Assembly: GCF_013004695.1 (NCBI RefSeq)
Contig: NZ_JABEMG010000045.1
Location: 1 to 32,388 of the forward strand
Length of the DNA stretch: 32,388 nucleotides
Direction: 5' to 3'
Origin: Promicromonospora citrea
Lineage (GTDB): Bacteria; Actinomycetota; Actinomycetes; Actinomycetales; Cellulomonadaceae
The notes under the pieces are model-generated. The model was not told the origin of the DNA and did no database searches. It was given only the letters and a program-made list of their open reading frames with translations. Of this stretch, positions 7,443 to 14,197 are shown one piece after another. The position numbers and the translations under genes are program-made. How positions within the stretch are numbered: the stretch's first letter is position 1; each line of letters starts with the position of its first letter.

Positions 7443-8399
7443 TCAGCCCGCGACCGCGCTGTCCGGCACGACGACGACGCGGTCGCGGCCCCGGTGCGCC
7501 CACGCCGCGCCGACCTCGCTCAGCGGGTAGGCGGTGTAGGGCACGTCGAACGTCCCGTCGGCGAACCGGTCGAGGATCGCGGGCGCCTCGGCGAGCAGCG
7601 CCTCGCGCGAGACCGAGCCGATGCCGCTGCCGGTGACCCGGATCCGGCGGCTGCGCAGCAGCGACGCGGGCACGGCCGCCGTCTCGCCGGCGAGCGAGCC
7701 GATCTGCGCGTACGCGGTCTCCGGTGCGCCGTCCGCCGGGCGGACCTGCGCGAGCGCGGCGAACGCGGCCTCGGCGACGGGCCCCCAGACGAAGTCGAGC
7801 ACGAGGGTGGGCGGCTCCTGGGCCACGGCCCGGGCCAGGTCGCCGCCCTCGCCGAGCGGCACGGGGACCACGTCGAGCGCGGCGAGACGCTCGAGCGCCG
7901 TTCGGTCCCGCCCGGCCGCCAGGACGCGGTCGGCGCCCAGCGCCAGCGCGGCCCGCACCGCGAGCGAGCCCGACATGCCGGTGGCGCCGAGCACGAGCAC
8001 GGTGCCGAGCCGGCCGACCTCGGCGCGGCGGGCGGTGAGGACCATCCAGCCGGACATGGCGGGGTTCATGCCCGCGGCGACCGCGAGCGGGTCGGCGCCG
8101 TCGGGCACGTCGAGCGCGAACGGCGTGACCAGCCGTTCGGCCATGGTGCCCCACGGGGCGCGCGGGAAGCCGGTGTAGACGAGCCGGCCGTCGGCGGCGC
8201 GGGCCACCGCGTCGACGCCGGGGACCAGGGGGTAGGCGTTCGTGCTCTCGTAGTGCCGCCCGGCGGCCAGCCCGCGGACGACGTGGTGCAGGCCCGCGCC
8301 GACCAGGTGCAGCGGCTCCTGCCCCGGCCGGGTCTCGGGCTCGGGGAACTCGGCGGGGGCCGGGGGCCGGTCGGGGGACGTGACGACGGCTGCGCGCAT
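7443..8399 (-). CDS. MDR-superfamily (quinone reductase-like) oxidoreductase
   Basis: 318 residues of the medium-chain dehydrogenase/reductase superfamily. The NADP-binding turn is at residues 138-144 (LGATGMSGS) and the N-terminal part has the GroES-like PLVPGVDAVA segment. The Cys and His ligands of catalytic zinc are absent, which points to a zinc-independent quinone/enone reductase. The ATG has a strong ribosome site (AAGGAG). The gene heads an operon with the FAD monooxygenase downstream. Operator copy 1 (8408-8424) starts 9 bp before the ATG and overlaps the ribosome site region, so the divergent TetR protein probably represses it. The natural substrate is unknown. Confidence 0.9.
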   Translation of the reverse strand: MRAAVVTSPDRPPAPAEFPEPETRPGQEPLHLVGAGLHHVVRGLAAGRHYESTNAYPLVPGVDAVARAADGRLVYTGFPRAPWGTMAERLVTPFALDVPDGADPLAVAAGMNPAMSGWMVLTARRAEVGRLGTVLVLGATGMSGSLAVRAALALGADRVLAAGRDRTALERLAALDVVPVPLGEGGDLARAVAQEPPTLVLDFVWGPVAEAAFAALAQVRPADGAPETAYAQIGSLAGETAAVPASLLRSRRIRVTGSGIGSVSREALLAEAPAILDRFADGTFDVPYTAYPLSEVGAAWAHRGRDRVVVVPDSAVAG

Positions 8400-8407
8400 C
8401 GGGATCT

Positions 8408-8424
8408 CCTTAACTAAGTTCAGG
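8408..8424. promoter_or_regulatory. TetR operator copy 1
   Basis: CCTTAAC-TAA-GTTCAGG, a 17-bp dyad with one mismatch between arms, directly before the reductase start. Its outer arms are the exact inverted image of the second copy at 8444-8460. Confidence 0.7.
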
Positions 8425-8443
8425 ACGCGATGTCCCCAGGTTG

Positions 8444-8460
8444 CCTGAACGTTGTTAAGG
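8444..8460. promoter_or_regulatory. TetR operator copy 2 overlapping the tetR promoter
   Basis: CCTGAAC-GTT-GTTAAGG, centred 36 bp from copy 1. It overlaps a likely -10 element TAAGGT (8456-8461) that lies 7 bp before the TetR ATG. Confidence 0.7.
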
Positions 8461-8468
8461 TGTCAACC

Positions 8469-9107
8469 ATGGCGAAGGGGATCACGCGGGAGCGGATCGT
8501 GGCAGCGGCGCTCGAACAGCTCGACGAGACGGGCATGGAAGGCCTCACGGTCCGGTCGCTGGCCGCCCGGCTCGACGTCCGGCCGCCCGCGCTGTACTGG
8601 CACCTGCGCAACAAGCAGGAGCTGCTCGACGAGATGAGCACCACGGTGATGCGCCGCGTCGCGGACGCCGTCGCGCTGCTCCCGCCGGGCGCGGGCTGGC
8701 GGGACGACCTCGCGGGCTACGCACGGGCGCTGCGGGCGGAGCTCCTGCGGCACCGGGACGGCGCGCGGACCTTCAGCGGCACGCGCCTCACCGACCCCGG
8801 GCTGGTCCGGCTCAAGGAGCCCTGGCTCGAGCGCTGGACGGCCGCGGGCATGACGCTCACCGAGGCGGACGACGCGATCGACCTCGTGGTGGCCTTCGTG
8901 GTCGGCTTCGTCATCGAGGAGCAGGAGCGCAGCCTGCCGCGCGAGTCCGACCCGGACCGGTACTCGACCGCCCGCCGCGACGAGTGGCTGGGGGAGGGGG
9001 TCCCGCTCGTGAAGCAGGCCGGGCACCTGCGCGACGACGGCGACCCGCGGTTCGAGCGGCACCTCGCCGTCGTCCTGGACGGGGTGGCGGCGCGAGGGCT
9101 CAGGTGA
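8469..9107 (+). CDS. TetR-family repressor (TetR_C_1-type C-terminus)
   Basis: 212 residues from ATG 8469. The open frame reaches back to 8430, but that stretch is operator DNA. The N-terminal helix-turn-helix is clear (LTVRSLAARLDVRPPALYWHLRNK, split by the usual turn). The remainder is helical, as in the class-A tetracycline-repressor-like C-terminal domain that binds a small ligand. No ribosome site precedes the ATG, while a -10-like TAAGGT ends 7 bp upstream, so the mRNA may be leaderless. It is divergent from the reductase/monooxygenase operon and should repress both directions through the two 17-bp dyads. Its stop overlaps the end of the convergent doxX gene. Confidence 0.92.
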   Translation: MAKGITRERIVAAALEQLDETGMEGLTVRSLAARLDVRPPALYWHLRNKQELLDEMSTTVMRRVADAVALLPPGAGWRDDLAGYARALRAELLRHRDGARTFSGTRLTDPGLVRLKEPWLERWTAAGMTLTEADDAIDLVVAFVVGFVIEEQERSLPRESDPDRYSTARRDEWLGEGVPLVKQAGHLRDDGDPRFERHLAVVLDGVAARGLR

Positions 9108-9474
9108 ACGGGACCACCGCGAAGCGGCCCCAGGCCACGAAGAGCATCGCGGCGAGGAAGGCGACGTCGCCGAGCAGGAGCGTCCACTCCGAGCGCCGGA
9201 CCCGCTCGGTGCCCGCGCCGGCCATGTAGAGGGCCATGCCCGAGGCGGCGAGCGGCACGAGGCCGGGCAGCACGCCGACCAGCGCGGGCAGGGTCATGCC
9301 GAGCCCGCCCAGGATCTCGAGCACGCCCATGGCGCGGACCTTGCCCGGCGTGAAGTCGTGCGCCCACCCGGTGGCGTCCGCGAACCGCTCGTACCGCCAG
9401 GCCAGCTTCACGGCGCCGCCGGCGACGAACCCGGTGCCGAACAGTCCTGCGACGACCCAGAGCGCGATGTCCAT
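9100..9474 (-). CDS. DoxX-family membrane protein
   Basis: 124 residues with four hydrophobic segments. The opening helix (ALWVVAGLFGTGFVAGGAVKL) and the GVLEILGGLGM segment are typical of short DoxX/DUF4267-like proteins. Members are integral membrane proteins, some tied to redox stress; their biochemical role is poorly defined and I assign none. The ATG at 9474 follows a strong ribosome site (GAGGAGA). A perfect 8-bp inverted repeat just upstream includes part of that site, so translation or transcription may be controlled there. The stop overlaps the tetR stop by 8 bp in convergent orientation. Confidence 0.85.
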   Translation of the reverse strand: MDIALWVVAGLFGTGFVAGGAVKLAWRYERFADATGWAHDFTPGKVRAMGVLEILGGLGMTLPALVGVLPGLVPLAASGMALYMAGAGTERVRRSEWTLLLGDVAFLAAMLFVAWGRFAVVPFT

Positions 9475-9481
9475 GTCTTCT

Positions 9482-9506
9482 CCTCGTGACGGGTGCTCTC
9501 ACGAGG
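9482..9506 (-). promoter_or_regulatory. Inverted repeat overlapping the doxX ribosome site
   Basis: CCTCGTGA, nine-base spacer, TCACGAGG: a perfect 8-bp dyad. In the mRNA the downstream arm contains part of the GAGGAG ribosome site, so a hairpin would bury it. It could equally be a protein operator. Confidence 0.45.
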
Positions 9507-9526
9507 TCCGACGAGGCGGCGGTGCG

Positions 9527-9543
9527 GGGATGTGACACACCCC
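9527..9543. promoter_or_regulatory. 17-bp palindrome upstream of doxX
   Basis: GGGATGTG-A-CACACCCC, symmetric around 9535 with one mismatched pair. It lies between the tRNA terminator hairpin and doxX. Candidate operator; no regulator is assigned. Confidence 0.35.
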
Positions 9544-9560
9544 GGAACGACGAACCGCGC

Positions 9561-9577
9561 CCCGCACGGTGTGCGGG
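9561..9577 (-). terminator. Hairpin terminator after the second tRNA-Ala
   Basis: CCCGCAC, loop GGT, GTGCGGG: a perfect 7-bp stem 15 bp beyond the tRNA 3' end. Confidence 0.55.
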
Positions 9578-9592
9578 ACGCGGTGTCTCGGG

Positions 9593-9665
9593 TGGAGCTG
9601 GGGGGACTCGAACCCCCGACCCCCTGCATGCCATGCAGGTGCGCTACCAGCTGCGCCACAGCCCC
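9593..9665 (-). tRNA. tRNA-Ala (anticodon GGC), second copy
   Basis: Base for base identical to the tRNA at 1663-1735, on the opposite strand. It has the same cloverleaf, G3-U70 pair, anticodon GGC and lack of encoded CCA. Flanks are unrelated to those of the first copy, so only the mature gene is duplicated. Confidence 0.97.
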
Positions 9666-9697
9666 GAGAATGTCCGCCCAGGTGGGCGAGCCCCCTG

Positions 9698-9727
9698 AGC
9701 ATAGACCGATCAGCGCCCGAAGGCCAA
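9698..9727 (-). promoter_or_regulatory. Promoter of the second tRNA-Ala
   Basis: Reading leftward, -35 TTGGCC (9727-9722), an 18-bp spacer, then -10 TATGCT (9703-9698), about 32 bp before the tRNA 5' end. Confidence 0.6.
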
Positions 9728-9807
9728 AGCGAGCCGTCGCCGCACGGACAGCCCCCGTTCCGGCGCGCGTCACCCGGACGTCAGCCCGTCCGTGGAGGCT
9801 GTGCGCC

Positions 9808-11655
9808 GTGGATCCTCAGCTCTCCCGCCGCTCCCTGCTCCGGGCGGCCGCCGCCGTCCCCGTCCTGTCGGCGGCCTCCGCCGCCTCCGCCGCGCCCGCG
9901 TCGGCCGCCGCGCCCTCCTCCCCGGTCGCGGGACGTGGTCCGGCCGAGGGTCGCGACCTGCGCTTCACGCTCGCCGTCGTGCCGGACACGCAGTACCTCC
10001 TCGACGAGGGCGGCTCCGACGCCGAGCCCGTCCGGGCGACGCTGCGCCACCTGGTGCGCGAGCGGCACCGCGACCAGATCGCCTTCACGGCCCACCTCGG
10101 TGACGTCACGGAGCACGGCACCGAGACCGAGATGCGCGCGGCGCGGGAGGCGTTCGAGGCCGCGGGCGGCCTGTCCTACAGCGTGCTGGCGGGCAACCAC
10201 GACGTGAGCGGTGACGACCAGCGCGGCGACACCCCCTACCTGCGCACCTTCGGCCCGCGGCGGTTCGCCCGGATGGCGACGTACCGGGGGTCGTCGCCCG
10301 ACGGGTACAACAGCGCGCACGTGGTGCGGGGAGGCGGGCGGGAGTGGCTCGTGCTGGCCCTCGACTGGCGGGTCTCGGACGCCGGGCTCGCCTGGGCGCA
10401 GCGCGTGCTGGACGCCCACCCGCTGCCCACCGTGCTGACCACCCACGATCTCGTGTGGGCGCAGGACGACGGGGTCGCCCAGCTCTCCGACCACGGGAGC
10501 CGGCTCTGGGACCGCCTGGTCCGCGGCAACGACCAGGTGTTCCTGGCCCTCGGCGGGCACTACTGGCCGTCGGGCCGCACCACGCTGACGAACGACGCGG
10601 GCCACGACGTGCACCTGCACGTCACCAACTACCAGGACCGCTACTACGGGGGCGCGGGCATGCTGCGCTACTACCGGTTCGACCTCGCGCGGAACGTGAT
10701 CGACGTCGAGACGTTCTCCCCGTGGTTGCGGGAGAGGCGCGACCCGACGCCGCTCGAGCGCGAGCACGTCGAGCTCACCGGGGACGTCGACCGGTTCACG
10801 GTCGAGATCGACTTCGACGAGCGGTTCGCCGCGTTCGCGCCCGCACCGGTGCCGCCGCCCCGCCCGCCGTCGGCCGTCCTGCCGCGCGGGACGGTGGCCT
10901 ACTGGCGGTTCGACGGCGCGGGCCTCGGCGCGGCCGGCGACGACGGCGCGCCGGTGCCGCCGGGAACGGTCGCCCGCGACCTGTCCGGCCACGGCAACCA
11001 CCTCACGGCGACGCTGCTGCACGACAGCGGTCCCGAGGCCCTCACCTGGTCCGCCGCACACCACGAGCGGCAGCCCGCGCACGCCAGCCTCCGGTTCGAC
11101 GGCGGCAAGGCGCCGGACCGCGGGGCCGTCCTGCGCACCGGGCCGGACGCGCCGGTCAACGGCATGACGTTCGAGCGCGGCTACACCATCGAGACGTTCC
11201 TCCGGCTGCCGGACCCGTTCGAGGGTGACCACGCCTGGATGGGCATCCTCGGGTGGGAGGGCCGGGCCGGTGACGCGGGCAAGCACAGCGGCTGGTCCGA
11301 CGACGACCCGACGTGCAGCCTCAACCTGTCCGGGGAACGGTTCCTGCAGTTCATCGCGTACCCGGTGCCGGTCGACGCCGATCCGACGTCGTGGAGCCAC
11401 GCCCTGCCCGTCGGGCGCTGGACGCACGTCGCCGTCGTGAACGACGGCCGGCACACGACCATGTACGTCGACGGGTCGAGGATCGTGCGCAACGCGGCCG
11501 AGGAGGGGCGGGGGATCGCGACGCTCGGCAAGCCGTTCGCGCTCGGCGGCACGCAGTCCGCCGAGCGCTACGGCCAGGGCTTCTACGGCTGGATCGGCGA
11601 CACGCGGATCGTGTCACGGGCCCTGCGGCCCGACGAGTTCCTCACCGGCCGCTGA
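9808..11655 (+). CDS. Tat-exported metallophosphoesterase with C-terminal LamG domain
   Basis: 615 residues from GTG 9808, chosen because it gives a compact twin-arginine signal (SRRSLLRAAAA, residues 6-16) followed by an Ala-rich region ending near residue 35. Calcineurin-type motifs follow: VVPDTQ (Asp60), HLGDV (98-100), AGNHD (128-132) and TTHD (211-214). The last motif, usually GHxH, reads GGHYW (249-253), so one His metal ligand appears replaced. Residues ~370-612 form a concanavalin-like LamG module, with VAYWRFD near its start and GRWTHVAVVNDG and YGWIGDTRIVSRAL towards its end. The product is probably a secreted or surface phosphoesterase with a carbohydrate-binding partner domain. 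Its stop directly abuts the stop of the convergent GH3 gene. Confidence 0.88.
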   Translation: MDPQLSRRSLLRAAAAVPVLSAASAASAAPASAAAPSSPVAGRGPAEGRDLRFTLAVVPDTQYLLDEGGSDAEPVRATLRHLVRERHRDQIAFTAHLGDVTEHGTETEMRAAREAFEAAGGLSYSVLAGNHDVSGDDQRGDTPYLRTFGPRRFARMATYRGSSPDGYNSAHVVRGGGREWLVLALDWRVSDAGLAWAQRVLDAHPLPTVLTTHDLVWAQDDGVAQLSDHGSRLWDRLVRGNDQVFLALGGHYWPSGRTTLTNDAGHDVHLHVTNYQDRYYGGAGMLRYYRFDLARNVIDVETFSPWLRERRDPTPLEREHVELTGDVDRFTVEIDFDERFAAFAPAPVPPPRPPSAVLPRGTVAYWRFDGAGLGAAGDDGAPVPPGTVARDLSGHGNHLTATLLHDSGPEALTWSAAHHERQPAHASLRFDGGKAPDRGAVLRTGPDAPVNGMTFERGYTIETFLRLPDPFEGDHAWMGILGWEGRAGDAGKHSGWSDDDPTCSLNLSGERFLQFIAYPVPVDADPTSWSHALPVGRWTHVAVVNDGRHTTMYVDGSRIVRNAAEEGRGIATLGKPFALGGTQSAERYGQGFYGWIGDTRIVSRALRPDEFLTGR

Positions 11656-13965
11656 TCAGCCCGGCAGCACCTCGAACCCCGCGCGCAGGAGGTCGGCGTC
11701 CCGGGACGACGGCCCCACCAGCAGCTCGAACGCGCCCGGCTCGACCACGCGGCGGCCCTCCCGGTCGACGATCGTGCAGGCGGCGACCGGCAGGTCCAGC
11801 TCGACCACGGTGCGTGCACCGGGCTCGAGGTCGACCTGCCGGTAGCCCTTGAGCTCCTTGTCCGCCCAGCTCGCCGACGTCACGCTGTCGCTCACGTACA
11901 CCTGGACGGTCTCGCGCACCGGGCGGGCGCCCGTGTTGGCGAGCGTGACCCGCGCGCGCACGACGCCGTCGGCCGCGACCTCGGGGTCGAGCACCTCCAG
12001 GCCCGCGTACTCGACGCTGCTGTAGGACAGGCCCTCGCCGAACACGAAGGCGGGCTCCTGCGTGAGGTCGGCGTACCGCGTGCCGTGCTGGCCGCGCACC
12101 TGGTTGTAGTAGGTGGGCTGCTGGCCCACGTGGCGGGCGAACGAGATCGGCAGGCGCCCGGACGGCTCGATCAGCCCGAGCAGCAGCTCGGCGATCGCCT
12201 GCCCGCCCCGCATGCCCGGGTTCGCGACCCACAGCAGCGCGTCGGCCGCCAGCGCGGAGGTGGGCAGCACGAGCGGCTTGGACGCCATGACGACGACGAC
12301 CAGCGGCGTGCCGGTCTCCGCCAGCGCGTCCAGCAGGGCGACCTGCCCGCCGACGAGCTCGAGCGTCGCCGTCGACTTGTACTCGCCCACCAGCTCGACC
12401 TGGTCGCCGACCACGGCGACGACGTAGTCGGCCTCCCGTGCCTGCGCGACCGCCTCCCCGATGAGCTCGGCGTCGGGCTCGCACGGCACCGCGATCTTGG
12501 GGCGCGGCTGGCCGTCGGGCAGGGTGTCGCCCTCGGGCGGCGTGACCAGCGTGACGATCTCCGCCCCGAGGGCCGACGTCAGGGTCCAGTCCTGCGGGGT
12601 CAGGTCGCGCAGGCCGTCGAGCACCGTGCTGATCATGTGCCGCGGGTGCCCGTCCGGCAGCCAGTCGGCCTGGCCGGAGCTGCCCGCCCAGTCGCCGAGC
12701 TGCGCCTGCGCGGCGTCCGCCAGCGGGCCGACGACGGCGACGCGCCGCGGCCGGTCGGCACCGGCCCCGGTGGCGCGTCCGGCGTCGTCCCGGGCGGTGA
12801 AGCCGCCGGCCAGGGGGAGGGCGCCGGTGTTGCGCAGCAGGACCAGCGAGCGGCGCGTGAGCTCGAGGTTGGCCTCGGCGTGCGCGGCGGAGCCGATCAG
12901 AGCGGCGTCGCGGTCGAGCGTGGGCCTGCGCGGGTTCTCGAACAGGCCGAGCTCGAACTTCAGCGTGAGGATGCGCGCCACGGCGCGGTCGAGGTCCGAC
13001 TCGGCGAGCAGGCCGCGGTCGATCGCCTCCTGGGCGCCCTCGAAGAACTGCGGCGTGGTCATCACCATGTCGTTGCCCGCGCGGACGGCCGCCGCTGCGG
13101 CGTGCGCGTGGTCGGGCTGCACCTTCTGCTCCCACACCATGCGGCCCACGTTGTCCCAGTCGGTGATGAGCGTGCCGGTGTAGCCCCACTCGCCGCGCAG
13201 CACGTCGTTGAGGAGCCAGTCGTTGATCGTGATCGGCACGCCGTCCATCGTCTGGTAGCCCAGCATGAAGGTGGCGCAGCCCTCCTTGGCCACGCGCTCG
13301 AACGGCGGCAGGAACCAGGAGCGCAGCTTGCGGCGGGAGATGTCGGCCTCCGACGCGTCACGGCCGCCCTGCGTCTCGGAGTACCCGGCGAAGTGCTTGG
13401 CGGTGGCAAGGACGGCGGTCGGGTCGTCGAACCCGGAGCCCTGGTAGCCGCGCACCATCGCGGAGGCGAGCTCGCCGATCAGGTACGGGTCCTCGCCGAA
13501 CGTCTCGTCGACCCGGCCCCAGCGCAGGTCGCGGGCGATGCAGAGCACGGGGCTGAACGTCCAGTGCACACCGGTCGCCGCGGCCTCGACGGCGGTGATC
13601 CGGGCGGCCTGCTCGACCAGCCCCGGGTCCCAGGACGCGGCCATGCCGAGCTGGGTCGGGAAGATCGTGGCGCCCTCGTAGAACGAGTGGCCGTGGATGC
13701 AGTCCTCGCCGACCAGCAGCGGGATGCGCAGCCGCGTCTGCTGCACCAGCTCGTGGGCACGCTCGAGCCGGTGGGGCGAGGTGTGCAGGATCGAGCCGAC
13801 GTGCTTGTGCAGGATGTCGCCCTCGTAGTCGCCGCGGGCGTCGAGCTGGAGCATCTGCCCCACCTTCTCCGCGACGGTCATCCGACCCAGCAGGTCCGCG
13901 ACGCGCTCGGGGACCGGCAGGGCCGGGTCGAGGTAGGCCGCCGTGGTCGTCGTCGCCTCGCTCAT
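11656..13965 (-). CDS. Beta-glucosidase, glycoside hydrolase family 3
   Basis: 769 residues without a signal peptide, so cytoplasmic. The N-terminal TIM barrel has GEDCIHGHSFYEGATIFP, the FSPVLCIARDLRWGR segment, the Lys190-His191 pair (TAKHFAGYSE), and the catalytic nucleophile Asp269 in LITDWDNVG. The alpha/beta sandwich domain follows (VVLVVG-type strands, VGEYKSTATLELVG with the probable acid/base Glu), then a fibronectin III-like end (FGEGLSYSSVEYAGLEV). GH3 enzymes of this layout release glucose from cellobiose and other beta-glucosides. No transporter or LacI gene is adjacent, but a nested LacI-like dyad lies about 170-195 bp upstream. The ribosome site is GAGGG. Confidence 0.93.
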   Translation of the reverse strand: MSEATTTTAAYLDPALPVPERVADLLGRMTVAEKVGQMLQLDARGDYEGDILHKHVGSILHTSPHRLERAHELVQQTRLRIPLLVGEDCIHGHSFYEGATIFPTQLGMAASWDPGLVEQAARITAVEAAATGVHWTFSPVLCIARDLRWGRVDETFGEDPYLIGELASAMVRGYQGSGFDDPTAVLATAKHFAGYSETQGGRDASEADISRRKLRSWFLPPFERVAKEGCATFMLGYQTMDGVPITINDWLLNDVLRGEWGYTGTLITDWDNVGRMVWEQKVQPDHAHAAAAAVRAGNDMVMTTPQFFEGAQEAIDRGLLAESDLDRAVARILTLKFELGLFENPRRPTLDRDAALIGSAAHAEANLELTRRSLVLLRNTGALPLAGGFTARDDAGRATGAGADRPRRVAVVGPLADAAQAQLGDWAGSSGQADWLPDGHPRHMISTVLDGLRDLTPQDWTLTSALGAEIVTLVTPPEGDTLPDGQPRPKIAVPCEPDAELIGEAVAQAREADYVVAVVGDQVELVGEYKSTATLELVGGQVALLDALAETGTPLVVVVMASKPLVLPTSALAADALLWVANPGMRGGQAIAELLLGLIEPSGRLPISFARHVGQQPTYYNQVRGQHGTRYADLTQEPAFVFGEGLSYSSVEYAGLEVLDPEVAADGVVRARVTLANTGARPVRETVQVYVSDSVTSASWADKELKGYRQVDLEPGARTVVELDLPVAACTIVDREGRRVVEPGAFELLVGPSSRDADLLRAGFEVLPG

Positions 13966-14133
13966 CGCGTGCCCTCGTTCCGGGTCGTCCGGTCCGTCCG
14001 GGCGCCCTCGGGGCGCACCCCCTGCTCGCGCTCCGCTGCCACGGCACTCCTCGGTCTTGTCGGTCTCGTCGTGCGGCCTGGTCGGTCACCCGGGTCGGCG
14101 CCCGATCGTACCCGCCGAACTTACAGGTCGGTA

Positions 14134-14159
14134 GGTTTCTTGGGAGAAACCGTTTCGCC
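14134..14159. promoter_or_regulatory. Nested palindromes, LacI-type operator candidate
   Basis: Two overlapping dyads share one arm: GGTTTCT-TGGG-AGAAACC (14134-14151, perfect) and GGAGAAAC-C-GTTTCGCC (14143-14159, one mismatch). The core GAAACCGTTTC resembles LacI-family sites. They lie between the divergent beta-glucosidase and lnt genes, and a weak leftward -10 (TACGAT) lies at 14105-14110. The rest of the 13966-14197 gap shows only a small GCGCCC-TCG-GGGCGC hairpin at 14002-14016. Confidence 0.45.
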
Positions 14160-14197
14160 CTGCGGTCGTTCCCAGCCCGGGGTGGGACACTGCGGGC

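Noticed and set aside
6277-8154. 625-codon frame joining the monooxygenase to upstream sequence
   Set aside because: Only the last 384 codons look like protein; the rest is an off-frame reading of the MDR reductase gene. The GTG at 7431 with its own ribosome site is the start.
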